Of a stretch of DNA of 64,000 nucleotides, positions 44,059 through 55,488 are shown one piece after another. The notes beneath the pieces are model-generated. The model did no database searches. It saw only the letters and a program-made list of their open reading frames with translations, and was not told where the DNA came from. The translations under genes were made by a program, and so were the position numbers. How positions within the stretch are numbered: the stretch's first letter is position 1; the number at the start of each line of letters is the position of its first letter. Source of the stretch: Fen-1245 sp963835535 (GTDB taxonomy: Bacteria > Gemmatimonadota > Gemmatimonadetes > Gemmatimonadales > JACORV01); assembly GCA_963835535.1 (NCBI GenBank), contig CAWIFL010000009.1, positions 62,001 to 126,000 on the forward strand, in the 5' to 3' direction.

Positions 44059-46767
44059 GTGCGCAGCGTCCTCGTCTCACCCGATGCGCTGGAGCGGCGG
44101 CGCGGCGACGTGGCCGCGTCGCCCGACCTCCAGGCGCTGGACGCGCGTCTCCGCGCGGAGGTCGGGGAGTTCGTCGCGCGGCCGCTGTACGTCCCCGAGG
44201 CCAAGGCGCTCCTGTCGCGGTGGGGGAGCCTCTGCCGGGACGACGGCGCCGAGCTGGCGTTCGACCCGTCGTCGCCGCAGGCCCAGCGCTGCACGCGGTG
44301 CGGGAGGATCTGGACCACGGAGCAGACCCACCGCTGGTGGGTGTACTGGTATCAGCTCTGGCTCGCCGAGCGCTGCTGGGAAGCCGCGCTGATCGCGGTC
44401 CTGGACGGCGAGCCGCGCTGCGAGGCGCGTGCGCTCGAGACGCTCGCCGCGCTGGCCGCTCGATACCTCGAGTATCCCAACGCGGACAACGTTCTCGGCC
44501 CGAGCCGCCCGTTCTTCTCGACCTACCTGGAGTCGGTCTGGGTCCTGCAGCTGGCCGCGGCCGCGTCCCTGTTGGGCGAGTCCGGCCGCCTCCCCTCCGG
44601 CCTGGAGCGCGATCTCGTCGAGCGGCTGTTCCGGCCCTCCGCGGCGCTGATCGCCGACTTCGACGAAGGTCTCTCGAACCGCCAGGCGTGGAACGCGGCG
44701 GCGCTGTACGCGCTGGGCGGCGTGCTGGACGACGCGGCCCTCTCGCGCTTGGCCGCCCACGGTGACTCAGGGCTGCTGGCCGTTCTGGACAAGGGCGTGC
44801 TCGCCGACGGGCTCTGGTACGAGGGCGAGAACTACCACTGGTTCGCCCTGCGCGCCCTGGCGTGGGGCGCGGAGATGCTGCGGACGCGGGGCGAGGTGGA
44901 CCTGTGGATCGCGCCCGACGAGCGCGCGACCAAGTTCCGCGATGCGTTCCGGGCGCCGGTGCTGACGAGCCTCCCGGATTTCACCTTCCCCGCGCGGCGC
45001 GATTCCAAGTTCGGCGTGTCGCTCCGGCAGCGGCGGATGGCCGAGCTGTGGGAGCTTGCGCTCGCGCGCCACCCGCGCCCGGAGCTGGCCTCGCTCCTGG
45101 CGCACGTCTACGACGCGTCGGTGCCGGTCGTCGCGGAGGGTGCCGCCGCGATCACGGAGGTGGAGCGCAACGAGCCGGCCTCGGGCGTGCGCCGCTCCGG
45201 CCTCGGCTGGAAGGGGCTGCTCTGGATGCTGCCCGAGCTGCCGCGGGCCGGCGCCGACGCCTGGCGCCCCGGCACCGTGCACCTCGAGGCGACCGGCCTC
45301 GCGATCTTCCGCGACGAGGGGGGCGCCGGGCGGCGCTACGTGAGCCTCGACTACGGCGAGCCGGGCGGCGGCCACGGCCACCCCGACCGCCTCAACCTCA
45401 CCCTGCACGCGGGCGGCGTCCCCTGGCTGGCGGACTTCGGCACCGGCTCCTACGTCTCGCGGAGCCTCGCCTGGTACCGCACCACGTGGGCGCACAACGC
45501 GCCGCTGGTGGACGGCCTCTCCCAGTCGGAGGCGCGCGGGGTCTGCGTGGGTTTCGAGGAGCGCGACGGTTTCGGCTGGGTGTGCGCGCAGCTCCCCGAC
45601 GGGACCGCGTACGATGGGGCGGGGTTGCAGCGCACCATCGTGGTGACGCCGTGGTACGTGCTCGACGTGGTGCAGATGGCCAGCGCGGTGGGCGAGCGGT
45701 CACTCGCCGTCCCCTGGCACGGGCTCGGCCGCGCGACCGTGCATCCGGCGGGCGTGACCTTCGAGCGCGCCGAGGGCGTGCTGCCGATCTTCCTCGCGGG
45801 TCGTCAGCCGTTCCAGGTGCAGCTGACGACGGCGCCGGGGCCGCCTCCCGCCGGGGCGGAGGAGCCGGAGGACCTCGACTTCGCGGTCGTGACGTCGAGC
45901 GGCGAGCAGGTGACGCTCGTGGCCTGCGTCGGCGGCGAGACGGTGGAGGAAGTCGAGTGTCACGAGGACGCGTACGTGGTGCGGCTCGCGGACGGCGGGA
46001 TGCATTCGCACGTGCCGACCGACACCGGGTGGCGCATCGATCTTGGCCGCGGCGATCCGATCGAGCTGGGCGGCGCGCGCGAGCTGCCGGAGGAGCCGCC
46101 TGCGCCCGCGGCCCCGCCGGCCCAGCCTCAGCCCGCTGCGGCGCGGAGCCTCGCGGTGCAGCAGGCGCCCGCGCTCGACGGCACGCTCGAGGGCTTCCGC
46201 CTCGACGCGCCGCTCACCCTCGATCGCGTCGCGCAGTTCCGCCGCGCCGAGGAGCCGTGGGCGGGCCCGGAAGCGTTCTCGGCGCGCGCCTGGCTCAATC
46301 ACGCGGGCACGACGCTGTACCTCGCGGTCGAGGTGACGGCGCCGGAGCCCGCGTTCCGCCGGCGCGGCGCGCCCGACCCCGAGTGGGAGAACGAGAATCC
46401 GGACATCCACTCCGACGGGATCCAGGTCTACGTGGCGGCGGTGACGTTCCTCGGCTGGCTCGTCGTGCCCGACCCGGACGATCCATCGCGGCTGAAGGTC
46501 TCCGCCGTCCCCGGCACCGACGCGGCGCCGGAGATGGTCCAGGGCGCGTGGCAGCCGACCGACCGCGGCTATCGCGTCACCTGCGCGATCGAGCTGTCGG
46601 ACGACGTGGGGGATTTTGCTTTCGATCTCTACGTGAACCGGATCCGCGAGGATCGCGAGCGGCGCACGGCGCAGCTGGTCTGGTCGGGCGCGCAGGGCTC
46701 GCGGCTCTATCTGGCGGGCGACCGGCCGCTCACGCACAACCTCCCCCTGGTGGCGGCGGAGCGCTGA
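44059..46767 (+). CDS. Heparinase II/III-like polysaccharide lyase with C-terminal CBM9-like domain
   Basis: 902 residues. An N-terminal alpha/alpha-toroid (about 1-370) includes a cysteine set SLCRDDG and CTRCGRIW that may bind metal, and EGENYHWFALRALAWG. The beta-sheet half (about 380-640) shows YGEPGGGHGHPDRLNLTLHAG then WLADFGTGSYVS, the heparinase II/III signature. After a Pro/Ala linker (about 670-700) comes a domain like carbohydrate-binding CBM9 (LNHAGTTLYLAVEVTAPEP, ENPDIHSDGIQVYV). Such enzymes cleave uronic-acid polysaccharides by beta-elimination. No signal peptide is seen, which is unusual and implies action on imported oligosaccharides. Starts at GTG one base after the kinase stop. 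Confidence 0.88.
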   Translation: MRSVLVSPDALERRRGDVAASPDLQALDARLRAEVGEFVARPLYVPEAKALLSRWGSLCRDDGAELAFDPSSPQAQRCTRCGRIWTTEQTHRWWVYWYQLWLAERCWEAALIAVLDGEPRCEARALETLAALAARYLEYPNADNVLGPSRPFFSTYLESVWVLQLAAAASLLGESGRLPSGLERDLVERLFRPSAALIADFDEGLSNRQAWNAAALYALGGVLDDAALSRLAAHGDSGLLAVLDKGVLADGLWYEGENYHWFALRALAWGAEMLRTRGEVDLWIAPDERATKFRDAFRAPVLTSLPDFTFPARRDSKFGVSLRQRRMAELWELALARHPRPELASLLAHVYDASVPVVAEGAAAITEVERNEPASGVRRSGLGWKGLLWMLPELPRAGADAWRPGTVHLEATGLAIFRDEGGAGRRYVSLDYGEPGGGHGHPDRLNLTLHAGGVPWLADFGTGSYVSRSLAWYRTTWAHNAPLVDGLSQSEARGVCVGFEERDGFGWVCAQLPDGTAYDGAGLQRTIVVTPWYVLDVVQMASAVGERSLAVPWHGLGRATVHPAGVTFERAEGVLPIFLAGRQPFQVQLTTAPGPPPAGAEEPEDLDFAVVTSSGEQVTLVACVGGETVEEVECHEDAYVVRLADGGMHSHVPTDTGWRIDLGRGDPIELGGARELPEEPPAPAAPPAQPQPAAARSLAVQQAPALDGTLEGFRLDAPLTLDRVAQFRRAEEPWAGPEAFSARAWLNHAGTTLYLAVEVTAPEPAFRRRGAPDPEWENENPDIHSDGIQVYVAAVTFLGWLVVPDPDDPSRLKVSAVPGTDAAPEMVQGAWQPTDRGYRVTCAIELSDDVGDFAFDLYVNRIREDRERRTAQLVWSGAQGSRLYLAGDRPLTHNLPLVAAER

Positions 46768-46768
46768 A

Positions 46769-47950
46769 GTGACGCGCGGGGCCGGAGGCCGCTCCGACGA
46801 TCTCGCGCGCCGCGCTGCGGCGGCGGTGGCGGGATTCACCTCGACCGGCTCCAAGGCGCCGGAGGCGATGTTCGGCGGCCCCGGCGGGCCGACGCACCTC
46901 ATCCGCAGCTCAGGCGTGCGGGTCCGCACGTCCGACGGGCTCGACCTGCTCGACTGGACGATGGCGCTGGGCGCCGTCGCTCTGGGCTACGCGCACCCGA
47001 GGGTGGTAGAGGCGGCGGAGCGCGCGGTCCGGGACGGCGCGGTGGGGCCGCTGCCGCACCGCCTCGAGGTCGAAGTCGCCGAGCGGCTCTGCGCCGCCTA
47101 TCCCGGCGCGCAGCAGGCGCGCTTCCTCAAGACCGGCGCGGAGGCCGTGGCGGCGGCGGTGCGCATCGCGCGCGTCGCGACCGGCCGGGACCGGGTGGTG
47201 CACGCCGGGTACAGCGGCTGGCTCGACGGGCCGACGATCGGCGCGGGCGTGCCGGCCGCCACCGCGTCACTCTGGACGACGGTGCCGTTCGACGACGTCG
47301 CGGCGCTGGAGGCTGCGGTCGCGCGCGGCGGTCCTCCGGCCGCCATCCTGCTGGAACCGGTCGTCGAGCGGGCGCCTTCGGCGGCGTGGCTCGCAGCGGC
47401 CCGGCGCCTCGCGGGCGAGCGCACGCTGCTGATCTTCGACGAGATCAAGACCGGCTTCCGGTTGGGCCAGGGAGGGGCGGCCGCGCGCTGGGGCGTCACG
47501 CCCGACCTGGCGGTGCTGGGCAAGGCGATCGCAAACGGGTTCCCGCTCGCGGCGGTGGTGGGGCGCGCCGACCTCATGGCGGCGGTGCGCAGCACCTGGA
47601 TCTCCTCGACGCTCGCCACGGAATTCGTGGCGCTCGCGGCCGCGCAGGCCGTGCTCGACGTGTGGGCCGAGACCGACGTGGCGCGGCACCTGGCGGCGAT
47701 CGGCGGCGCCGTGTTGGACGGGCTCGCGCCGCTCGCCGCGCCGGGGCTCGAGCTGTGCGGCCTGCCCGAGATGTGGTTCCTGCGCTTCGGAGAAAGCGAA
47801 CGCGAGCGCCGATTCCTCCTGGCGTGCGTAAGGAAAGGTGTGCTCCTGAAGCGGGGCGGCTACAATTTCCCGAGCCTGAGTCACGAGCGGAGCGACGTGG
47901 ACGAGACGCTGAGGGCGGTGCGGGAGGTGCTGTCGGAGGCGCCGCGGTGA
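46769..47950 (+). CDS. Class III aminotransferase, glutamate-1-semialdehyde aminomutase-like
   Basis: 393 residues of the PLP fold-type I group. Seen: LLDWTMALGAVALGYAHP, FLKTGAEAVAAAVRIAR, the PLP aspartate in LLIFDEIKTGFRLG, and the Schiff-base Lys in LAVLGKAIANGFPLAAVVG (about 252). It resembles GSA aminomutase, but the setting next to a lyase, sugar kinase and amidohydrolases argues for amination or deamination of a sugar or a keto-acid from glycan breakdown rather than heme synthesis. GTG start directly follows the lyase stop; its end overlaps the next gene by GTGA. Confidence 0.88.
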   Translation: MTRGAGGRSDDLARRAAAAVAGFTSTGSKAPEAMFGGPGGPTHLIRSSGVRVRTSDGLDLLDWTMALGAVALGYAHPRVVEAAERAVRDGAVGPLPHRLEVEVAERLCAAYPGAQQARFLKTGAEAVAAAVRIARVATGRDRVVHAGYSGWLDGPTIGAGVPAATASLWTTVPFDDVAALEAAVARGGPPAAILLEPVVERAPSAAWLAAARRLAGERTLLIFDEIKTGFRLGQGGAAARWGVTPDLAVLGKAIANGFPLAAVVGRADLMAAVRSTWISSTLATEFVALAAAQAVLDVWAETDVARHLAAIGGAVLDGLAPLAAPGLELCGLPEMWFLRFGESERERRFLLACVRKGVLLKRGGYNFPSLSHERSDVDETLRAVREVLSEAPR

Positions 47951-48747
47951 GCGGGCCCCTGGTGGACGTGCACGCGCACTTCTCGCACGCGGCCTCTCCA
48001 CGCGCCGATTGGGAGGAGCTGAACCGCAGCCGCCTGGCGGCCGGCGCCCGGATCGGGATCACGCTCCACATCGCCTCGATCCTCGGCAGCTGGGGCCGTA
48101 CGTCGCCCATCTACTTCTCCTCGCCGGATGACGTCACCGCGGGGAACGAGGCGATGCGCGCGATCGTCCGCGCGCACCCGTCGCAGGTGAAGGGGTACGT
48201 CGCCGTGAATCCGAACTACACGGCGCACGCGATCGCGGAGATCGAGCGCGGATTGGGCGCGGGGATGGTGGGCGTCAAGCTCGCGGCGAGCCGGCGCGCG
48301 AGCGACCCGCTCCTGGATCCGATCGCCGCTCTCGCGGGCGAACGCGGCGTGCCGGTGCTCCAGCACGCGTGGCAGCACCGCACGCGCGAGGTGCCGAACC
48401 AGGAGATCTCCGACGCGCTCGACCTGCTCGCGCTGGCCGCCCGCCACCGGGCCACCCACTTCATCCTGGCGCACATCGGCGGGGGCGGGGACTGGGCGCA
48501 CTCCCTGCGCGCGCTCCGCGGCGTTCCCAACGTCTTCGTGGACCTCTCGGGCAGCGGCGTGGACCGCGGGATGCTGGAGCTGTGCCTGGAGTGCGTCGGC
48601 GCCGAGCGCCTGCTGTGGGGCTGCGACCTGACGATGGACACGGGGTGGGCGAAGCTGCGCGCGTTGGAGACGATGGGGCTCGCGCCCGAAGCACTGGAGG
48701 GGATCCGATGGAAGACCGCCGCGCGGCTCTTCCGCCTGAGCTTGTAG
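47947..48747 (+). CDS. Amidohydrolase (amidohydrolase_2 family), metal ligands intact
   Basis: 266 residues of the TIM-barrel amidohydrolase superfamily. Metal-site residues are in place: HxH in LVDVHAHFSHA (His9, His11), His in VPVLQHAWQH, His in FILAHIGGGGDWAH, and the late Asp in LWGCDLTMDTGW. Members hydrolyse C-N or C-O bonds or decarboxylate. GTG at 47947 overlaps the aminotransferase stop. The next gene, a paralogue without these ligands, starts inside this one, so the two proteins may form a heterodimer. Confidence 0.87.
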   Translation: MSGPLVDVHAHFSHAASPRADWEELNRSRLAAGARIGITLHIASILGSWGRTSPIYFSSPDDVTAGNEAMRAIVRAHPSQVKGYVAVNPNYTAHAIAEIERGLGAGMVGVKLAASRRASDPLLDPIAALAGERGVPVLQHAWQHRTREVPNQEISDALDLLALAARHRATHFILAHIGGGGDWAHSLRALRGVPNVFVDLSGSGVDRGMLELCLECVGAERLLWGCDLTMDTGWAKLRALETMGLAPEALEGIRWKTAARLFRLSL

Positions 48748-49454
48748 ACCACAACGCGCTGGTCGGGCCGTATCCGTTCCGGGCGTTGCCGGACCCGACG
48801 CCGGAGCGGCTCGCCGCCGAGCTGGCGCGCCTCGAGGTCGCGCGTGCGTGGGTGGGGCACGTGCCCAGCATCTTCTACCGCGACGTCGCGGCCGGGAACG
48901 ACGAGCTGCTCCGGTCACTGGCGCCGCACCGCGCCCGCCTGCTGCCCGTCCCCGCCGTGAACCCGGCGTATCCGGGATGGGAGCGCGAGGTGGAGCGGGC
49001 GAAGCGGGAAGGCGCTCCGGCGGTGCGGACCTACCCGACCCATTACGGCTTCGGAGCGGCCGGAGCGGAGATGCGCGCGCTGGCGGCGGCGTGCGCGGGC
49101 TTTGGGCTCGTGCTCGTGCTGACCGTGCGGCTGGAGGACGGCCGCCAGCGCCACCGGCTCGACGTCGCTCCCGAGCTGCTCGGCGCCGACGTGCGCGCGG
49201 TGGTGCGCGCCCATCCGGAGGTGAACCTCCTGGTGACCAACGCCGACCGCGCGCTCATCGAGGAAGTCCACTTCGGCTCGACGCCGTCCGAGGCCGCGCG
49301 CGTCCGCTGGGACATCGCGTGGCTCTGGGGGCCGCCCGACGATCAGCTCGCGCTGCTCCATCGCACCGTCGGCAAGGACCGCTTCGTCTTCGGCACCCAC
49401 TTCCCGTTCCGTCTCCCGGAGGCGGCGCTGACCCGGCTCGCCCTCGCCGAGTAG
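48708..49454 (+). CDS. Amidohydrolase-like paralogue lacking metal ligands
   Basis: 248 residues, similar in layout to the preceding amidohydrolase: opening LVDHNALVGPYPFRALP, middle RTYPTHYGFGA, later VNLLVTNADRALIEEVHFGS and DRFVFGTHFPFRLPEA. At each expected ligand the residue differs: HxH is HNA, the barrel His is Thr (LVLTVRLED), AHIGG is TNADR, and the terminal Asp is His (GTH). It therefore looks like a pseudo-enzyme partner or a protein with a changed site. ATG at 48708 has GGAGGGG upstream and overlaps the previous gene by 40 bases. Last gene of the operon. Confidence 0.8.
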   Translation: MEDRRAALPPELVDHNALVGPYPFRALPDPTPERLAAELARLEVARAWVGHVPSIFYRDVAAGNDELLRSLAPHRARLLPVPAVNPAYPGWEREVERAKREGAPAVRTYPTHYGFGAAGAEMRALAAACAGFGLVLVLTVRLEDGRQRHRLDVAPELLGADVRAVVRAHPEVNLLVTNADRALIEEVHFGSTPSEAARVRWDIAWLWGPPDDQLALLHRTVGKDRFVFGTHFPFRLPEAALTRLALAE

Positions 49455-49457
49455 AAT
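49452..49457 (+). promoter_or_regulatory. -10 element before lgt
   Basis: TAGAAT; its first three bases are the stop codon of the preceding gene, and the lgt ATG (49463) follows after 5 nt. The same leaderless layout, but read-through from the operon is also possible. Confidence 0.4.
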
Positions 49458-49462
49458 TCCGG

Positions 49463-50422
49463 ATGATCTTCGCCGAGATCGCCTTCCCCGGCTGGAATCC
49501 CGTCGCCGTCCGCCTCGGGCCGCTCGCCATCCGCTGGTACGGGATCGGCTACCTGGTCGGGTTCATCGTCGCGAGCCTGCTGCTCGACAAGCTGGTCAAG
49601 GACGGCTTCCTCCCGCTCACCAAGGCGGCGGTGAGCGACCTCATCGGCTGGCTGGTCGCGGGGGTGCTGCTCGGCGGCCGGCTCGGCTACGCGGTGTTCT
49701 ACGATCCGCGGATGCTGACGCATCCCGTCGAGCTGGTGAAGCTGTGGGAGGGCGGACTGTCGTTCCACGGCGGCCTGGCCGGCGTGTTCGTCGCGTCGGT
49801 GCTCTTCGCGCGCCGTCGCCAGGTGTCGTGGGGGAGGCTCGCCGACGCTCTCGCGCTCGCCGCACCGCCGGGGATCTTCGCGGTGCGGATCGCGAACTTC
49901 ATCAACGGCGAGCTGTTCGGCCGCGTCGCGCCGGCGTGGCTGCCGTGGGGGATGCGGTTCCCGACCGACCCGGCGGCGCAGGCGCTGTCCCCGGAGCTGG
50001 CGCGCGCCGGCGCGCTCAACTGGCACGGCGCCTACGCCGCGCTCAGGGCCAGCGGCGCGTGGGCGGCGCTCGCTCCCCAGGTGCCGCTCCGCCATCCGTC
50101 ACAGCTCTACGAGGCCGTTCTGGAGGGGCTGGTCATCTTCGTCGTGCTCTGGTGGATCTACCTCCGCCGGCACGAGCGGCTCGCGACGGGCAAGCTGGGG
50201 GCGCTCTTCCTCCTGTTGTACGCCGCGGCGCGCTTCCTCATCGAGTTCACCAGGCAGCCCGACGCGCAGTTCGTGAATCCGTCGCACCCGCTCGGCACCG
50301 TGCTCGGGCCGCTGTCGATGGGGCAGCTCCTCAGCCTGCTGCTCGTCGGCTGCGGCGTCATCCTGCTGCTCAGGCGCGACGGCGCGGCCGCAGCAGCCAA
50401 GGCGACCAGCCGGCACTTGTAA
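49463..50422 (+). CDS. lgt: Prolipoprotein diacylglyceryl transferase
   Basis: 319 residues, integral membrane enzyme that adds diacylglycerol to the lipobox Cys of exported prolipoproteins. Seen: GPLAIRWYGIGYLVGF at the N-terminus (family RWYGL block), EGGLSFHGGLAGV, the Lgt signature VRIANFINGELFGR, PRHPSQLYEA-like RHPSQLYEAVLEGL, and RFLIEFTRQPD. Seven hydrophobic segments. It is relevant here because several proteins in the window (substrate-binding protein, ActB, ActE) carry lipoboxes. Confidence 0.95.
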   Translation: MIFAEIAFPGWNPVAVRLGPLAIRWYGIGYLVGFIVASLLLDKLVKDGFLPLTKAAVSDLIGWLVAGVLLGGRLGYAVFYDPRMLTHPVELVKLWEGGLSFHGGLAGVFVASVLFARRRQVSWGRLADALALAAPPGIFAVRIANFINGELFGRVAPAWLPWGMRFPTDPAAQALSPELARAGALNWHGAYAALRASGAWAALAPQVPLRHPSQLYEAVLEGLVIFVVLWWIYLRRHERLATGKLGALFLLLYAAARFLIEFTRQPDAQFVNPSHPLGTVLGPLSMGQLLSLLLVGCGVILLLRRDGAAAAAKATSRHL

Positions 50423-50445
50423 ATGCCCGCGGCTGCGAGTAGAAT
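50417..50445 (+). promoter_or_regulatory. Promoter of the alternative complex III operon
   Basis: TTGTAA (50417-50422, overlapping the lgt stop), 17-nt spacer, TAGAAT (50440-50445). A transcript from about 50452 has a leader near 48 nt. Within it, CCCCT (50480-50484) and AGGGG (50491-50495) form a short hairpin that would cover the AGGGG ribosome site of actA. Confidence 0.6.
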
Positions 50446-50499
50446 TTCGCCGCCTCGCCCCACATCGTGAAAGACGCTCCCCCTTTGCATAGGGGATGG

Positions 50500-51159
50500 A
50501 TGAAGCGCACGATTTTCTCAATCGCCGGCATGGTGCTGCTCGGTTCTGCTGCAGCACTTGCCGGCATTTCGTTGGCGAGGGGTCAGGGGGCGCCGGCGCC
50601 GGCGACTGCGATCCAGATGGACACGGGGCTGGGGCCGCTGCCGGCGTCGGGGGGCGGCGGGTACTCGAGCCTCACGGGCGTGCGTCCGGGCGGAACGTGG
50701 CCGGCGCTGCCGCGCCGCCTCAAAGGGCCGGTGCAACCCATCTTCTACCGGCACGACATCCACGCAGGCCAGTACCGCATTCCCTGTCTCTACTGCCACA
50801 ACAACGCGGCCAATTCCTGGACGGTGAACATCCCATCGCTGAGCACCTGCATGGGGTGCCACCTCATCACGTCGGCGCCGGACAGCGCGGGGAATCCGAA
50901 CGCCGATATCGCGAAGCTGCGGGACTACTACACCAAGGGGCAGTCGGTGCCGTGGGTGCGGATCAATAAGATCCCGGAGTACGCCCACTTCCCGCACATG
51001 CGCCACGTGGCGGCCGGGCTCGCCTGCCAGACGTGCCACGGTAACATCCAGCAGATGCCGCGGGTCTTCCAGGCGGTCAACGTGAGTTCCATGGGCTGGT
51101 GCACGAGCTGTCACATGAAGCGGGGCGTGACGCGCGACTGCACCCGCTGCCATTTCTAG
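50500..51159 (+). CDS. actA: Alternative complex III subunit ActA, pentaheme cytochrome c
   Basis: 219 residues. N-terminal signal or anchor (MKRTIFSIAGMVLLGSAAAL) and five CxxCH heme motifs: CLYCH, CMGCH, CQTCH, CTSCH and CTRCH. In ACIII, a quinol:electron-acceptor oxidoreductase that replaces cytochrome bc1, ActA carries electrons on the periplasmic side. ATG at 50500 with AGGGG 5 nt upstream is preferred over GTG at 50467, which would add a hydrophilic lead before the signal. First gene of actABCDEF, 8 nt before actB. Confidence 0.94.
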   Translation: MKRTIFSIAGMVLLGSAAALAGISLARGQGAPAPATAIQMDTGLGPLPASGGGGYSSLTGVRPGGTWPALPRRLKGPVQPIFYRHDIHAGQYRIPCLYCHNNAANSWTVNIPSLSTCMGCHLITSAPDSAGNPNADIAKLRDYYTKGQSVPWVRINKIPEYAHFPHMRHVAAGLACQTCHGNIQQMPRVFQAVNVSSMGWCTSCHMKRGVTRDCTRCHF

Positions 51160-51167
51160 GGAGCGCG

Positions 51168-54131
<2,964 letters not shown>

Positions 54132-54135
54132 CGCG

Positions 54136-55488
54136 ATGGCGACCCTCGTCGCTCCCGTCCCGTCCACGCCGGCGCCGACCTACGGCGACGTCACCCACGA
54201 CATCATCCAGACCCTCAGGCCGCCGGGGAAGAAGTACTTCGCCGGCATGTCCGTCATCCTCGTGGGCCTGCTGTTCGGCGCGATCAGCTGGGGCTACCAG
54301 CTGCGCTACGGCCTCGGGGTCACCGGCTACCAGCCCCCGATCTTCTGGGGCACGTACATCACGACGTTCGTCTTCTGGGTCGGCATCGCGCACTCCGGCA
54401 CGCTGATCAGCGCGATCCTCCTGCTGTTCCGCTCCGGGTGGCGCACCTCGATCTACCGGGCGGCGGAGGCGATGACCGTCTTCGCCGTCATGACCGCCGG
54501 TCTCTTCCCGATCCTGCACCTCGGCCGCGCCTGGTACGCGTACTGGGTCTTCCCGTACCCGAACTTCCGCGGGCTCTGGTCCAACTTCCGCTCCCCGCTG
54601 GTGTGGGACGTCTTCGCCATCTCCACCTATCTCACGGTGTCGAGCACCTTCCTCCTGATGGGGCTGATCCCCGACGTGGCGGCGGTGCGGGACCGGGCGG
54701 CGGGGTGGCGGAAGAAGCTGTACGGGCTCGTGTCGTTCGGCTGGAAGGGCTCCGACCGCGAGTGGCGGCACTTCGGCAAGATGTACCTGTACCTGGCCGG
54801 CTTCGCGACGCCGCTGGTGCTGTCGGTGCACAGCGTGGTGTCGTGGGACTTCGCGATGGCCATCGTGCCGGGGTGGCACGCCACGATCTTCGCGCCGTAT
54901 TTCGTCGCCGGCGCGATCTACTCCGGCTGCGGGATGGTGATCACGATCCTGGTGCCGCTCCGGAAGGCGTTCCACCTGGAGCGCTACATCGAGGTCAAGC
55001 ACTTCGACAGCCTCGCGAAGCTGTGCCTCCTGACGGCGATGATCGTGACGTACGCCTACGCCACCGAGTTCTTCATGGCGTGGTACAGCGGCAACCCGTT
55101 CGAGCGCGCGTCGTTCTACAACCGCGCCTTCGGCCAGTACTGGTGGGCGACCTGGATCATGCTCAGCTGCAACGCCTTCCTGCCGCAGCTGCTCTGGTTC
55201 CGGAAGATCCGGAGCAGCCTCACGGCGCTGTTCGTGATCTCGATCGGCATCAACATCGGGATGTGGTTCGAGCGGTTCGTCATCATCGTGACCGGGCTCT
55301 CGCACGAGTACGAGCCGTGGCAGTGGTCGTACTACGTGCCGCGGTGGCCGGAGCTGGGGATCCTCATCGGCAGCTTCTGCTGGTTCTCGATGTGGTTCCT
55401 GCTGTTCATCAAGTTCTTCCCGGCGGTGGCCATCGCCGAGGTCAAGGAAGGGCTGCCCGTGCCGGTGCAGGCGGGAGCCCACCGGTGA
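54136..55488 (+). CDS. actC: Alternative complex III subunit ActC, NrfD-like quinol-binding membrane protein
   Basis: 450 residues, rich in membrane helices (family has ten), homologous to the NrfD/PsrC quinol-site subunits. Seen: LRPPGKKYFAGMSVILVGLL at the first helix, FWVGIAHSGTLISAILLLF, ASIVPGWH-like AIVPGWHATIFAPYFVAGAI, and FERASFYNRAFGQYWWA. It should oxidise quinol and may take part in proton movement. The hydrophilic N-terminus is cytoplasmic or periplasmic by family convention only. The stop overlaps the ActD start (GTGA). Confidence 0.95.
   Translation: MATLVAPVPSTPAPTYGDVTHDIIQTLRPPGKKYFAGMSVILVGLLFGAISWGYQLRYGLGVTGYQPPIFWGTYITTFVFWVGIAHSGTLISAILLLFRSGWRTSIYRAAEAMTVFAVMTAGLFPILHLGRAWYAYWVFPYPNFRGLWSNFRSPLVWDVFAISTYLTVSSTFLLMGLIPDVAAVRDRAAGWRKKLYGLVSFGWKGSDREWRHFGKMYLYLAGFATPLVLSVHSVVSWDFAMAIVPGWHATIFAPYFVAGAIYSGCGMVITILVPLRKAFHLERYIEVKHFDSLAKLCLLTAMIVTYAYATEFFMAWYSGNPFERASFYNRAFGQYWWATWIMLSCNAFLPQLLWFRKIRSSLTALFVISIGINIGMWFERFVIIVTGLSHEYEPWQWSYYVPRWPELGILIGSFCWFSMWFLLFIKFFPAVAIAEVKEGLPVPVQAGAHR

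Noticed and set aside
50467..50502. GTG at 50467 as actA start
   Set aside because: Adds eleven hydrophilic residues before a good signal peptide; the ATG at 50500 has a ribosome site.
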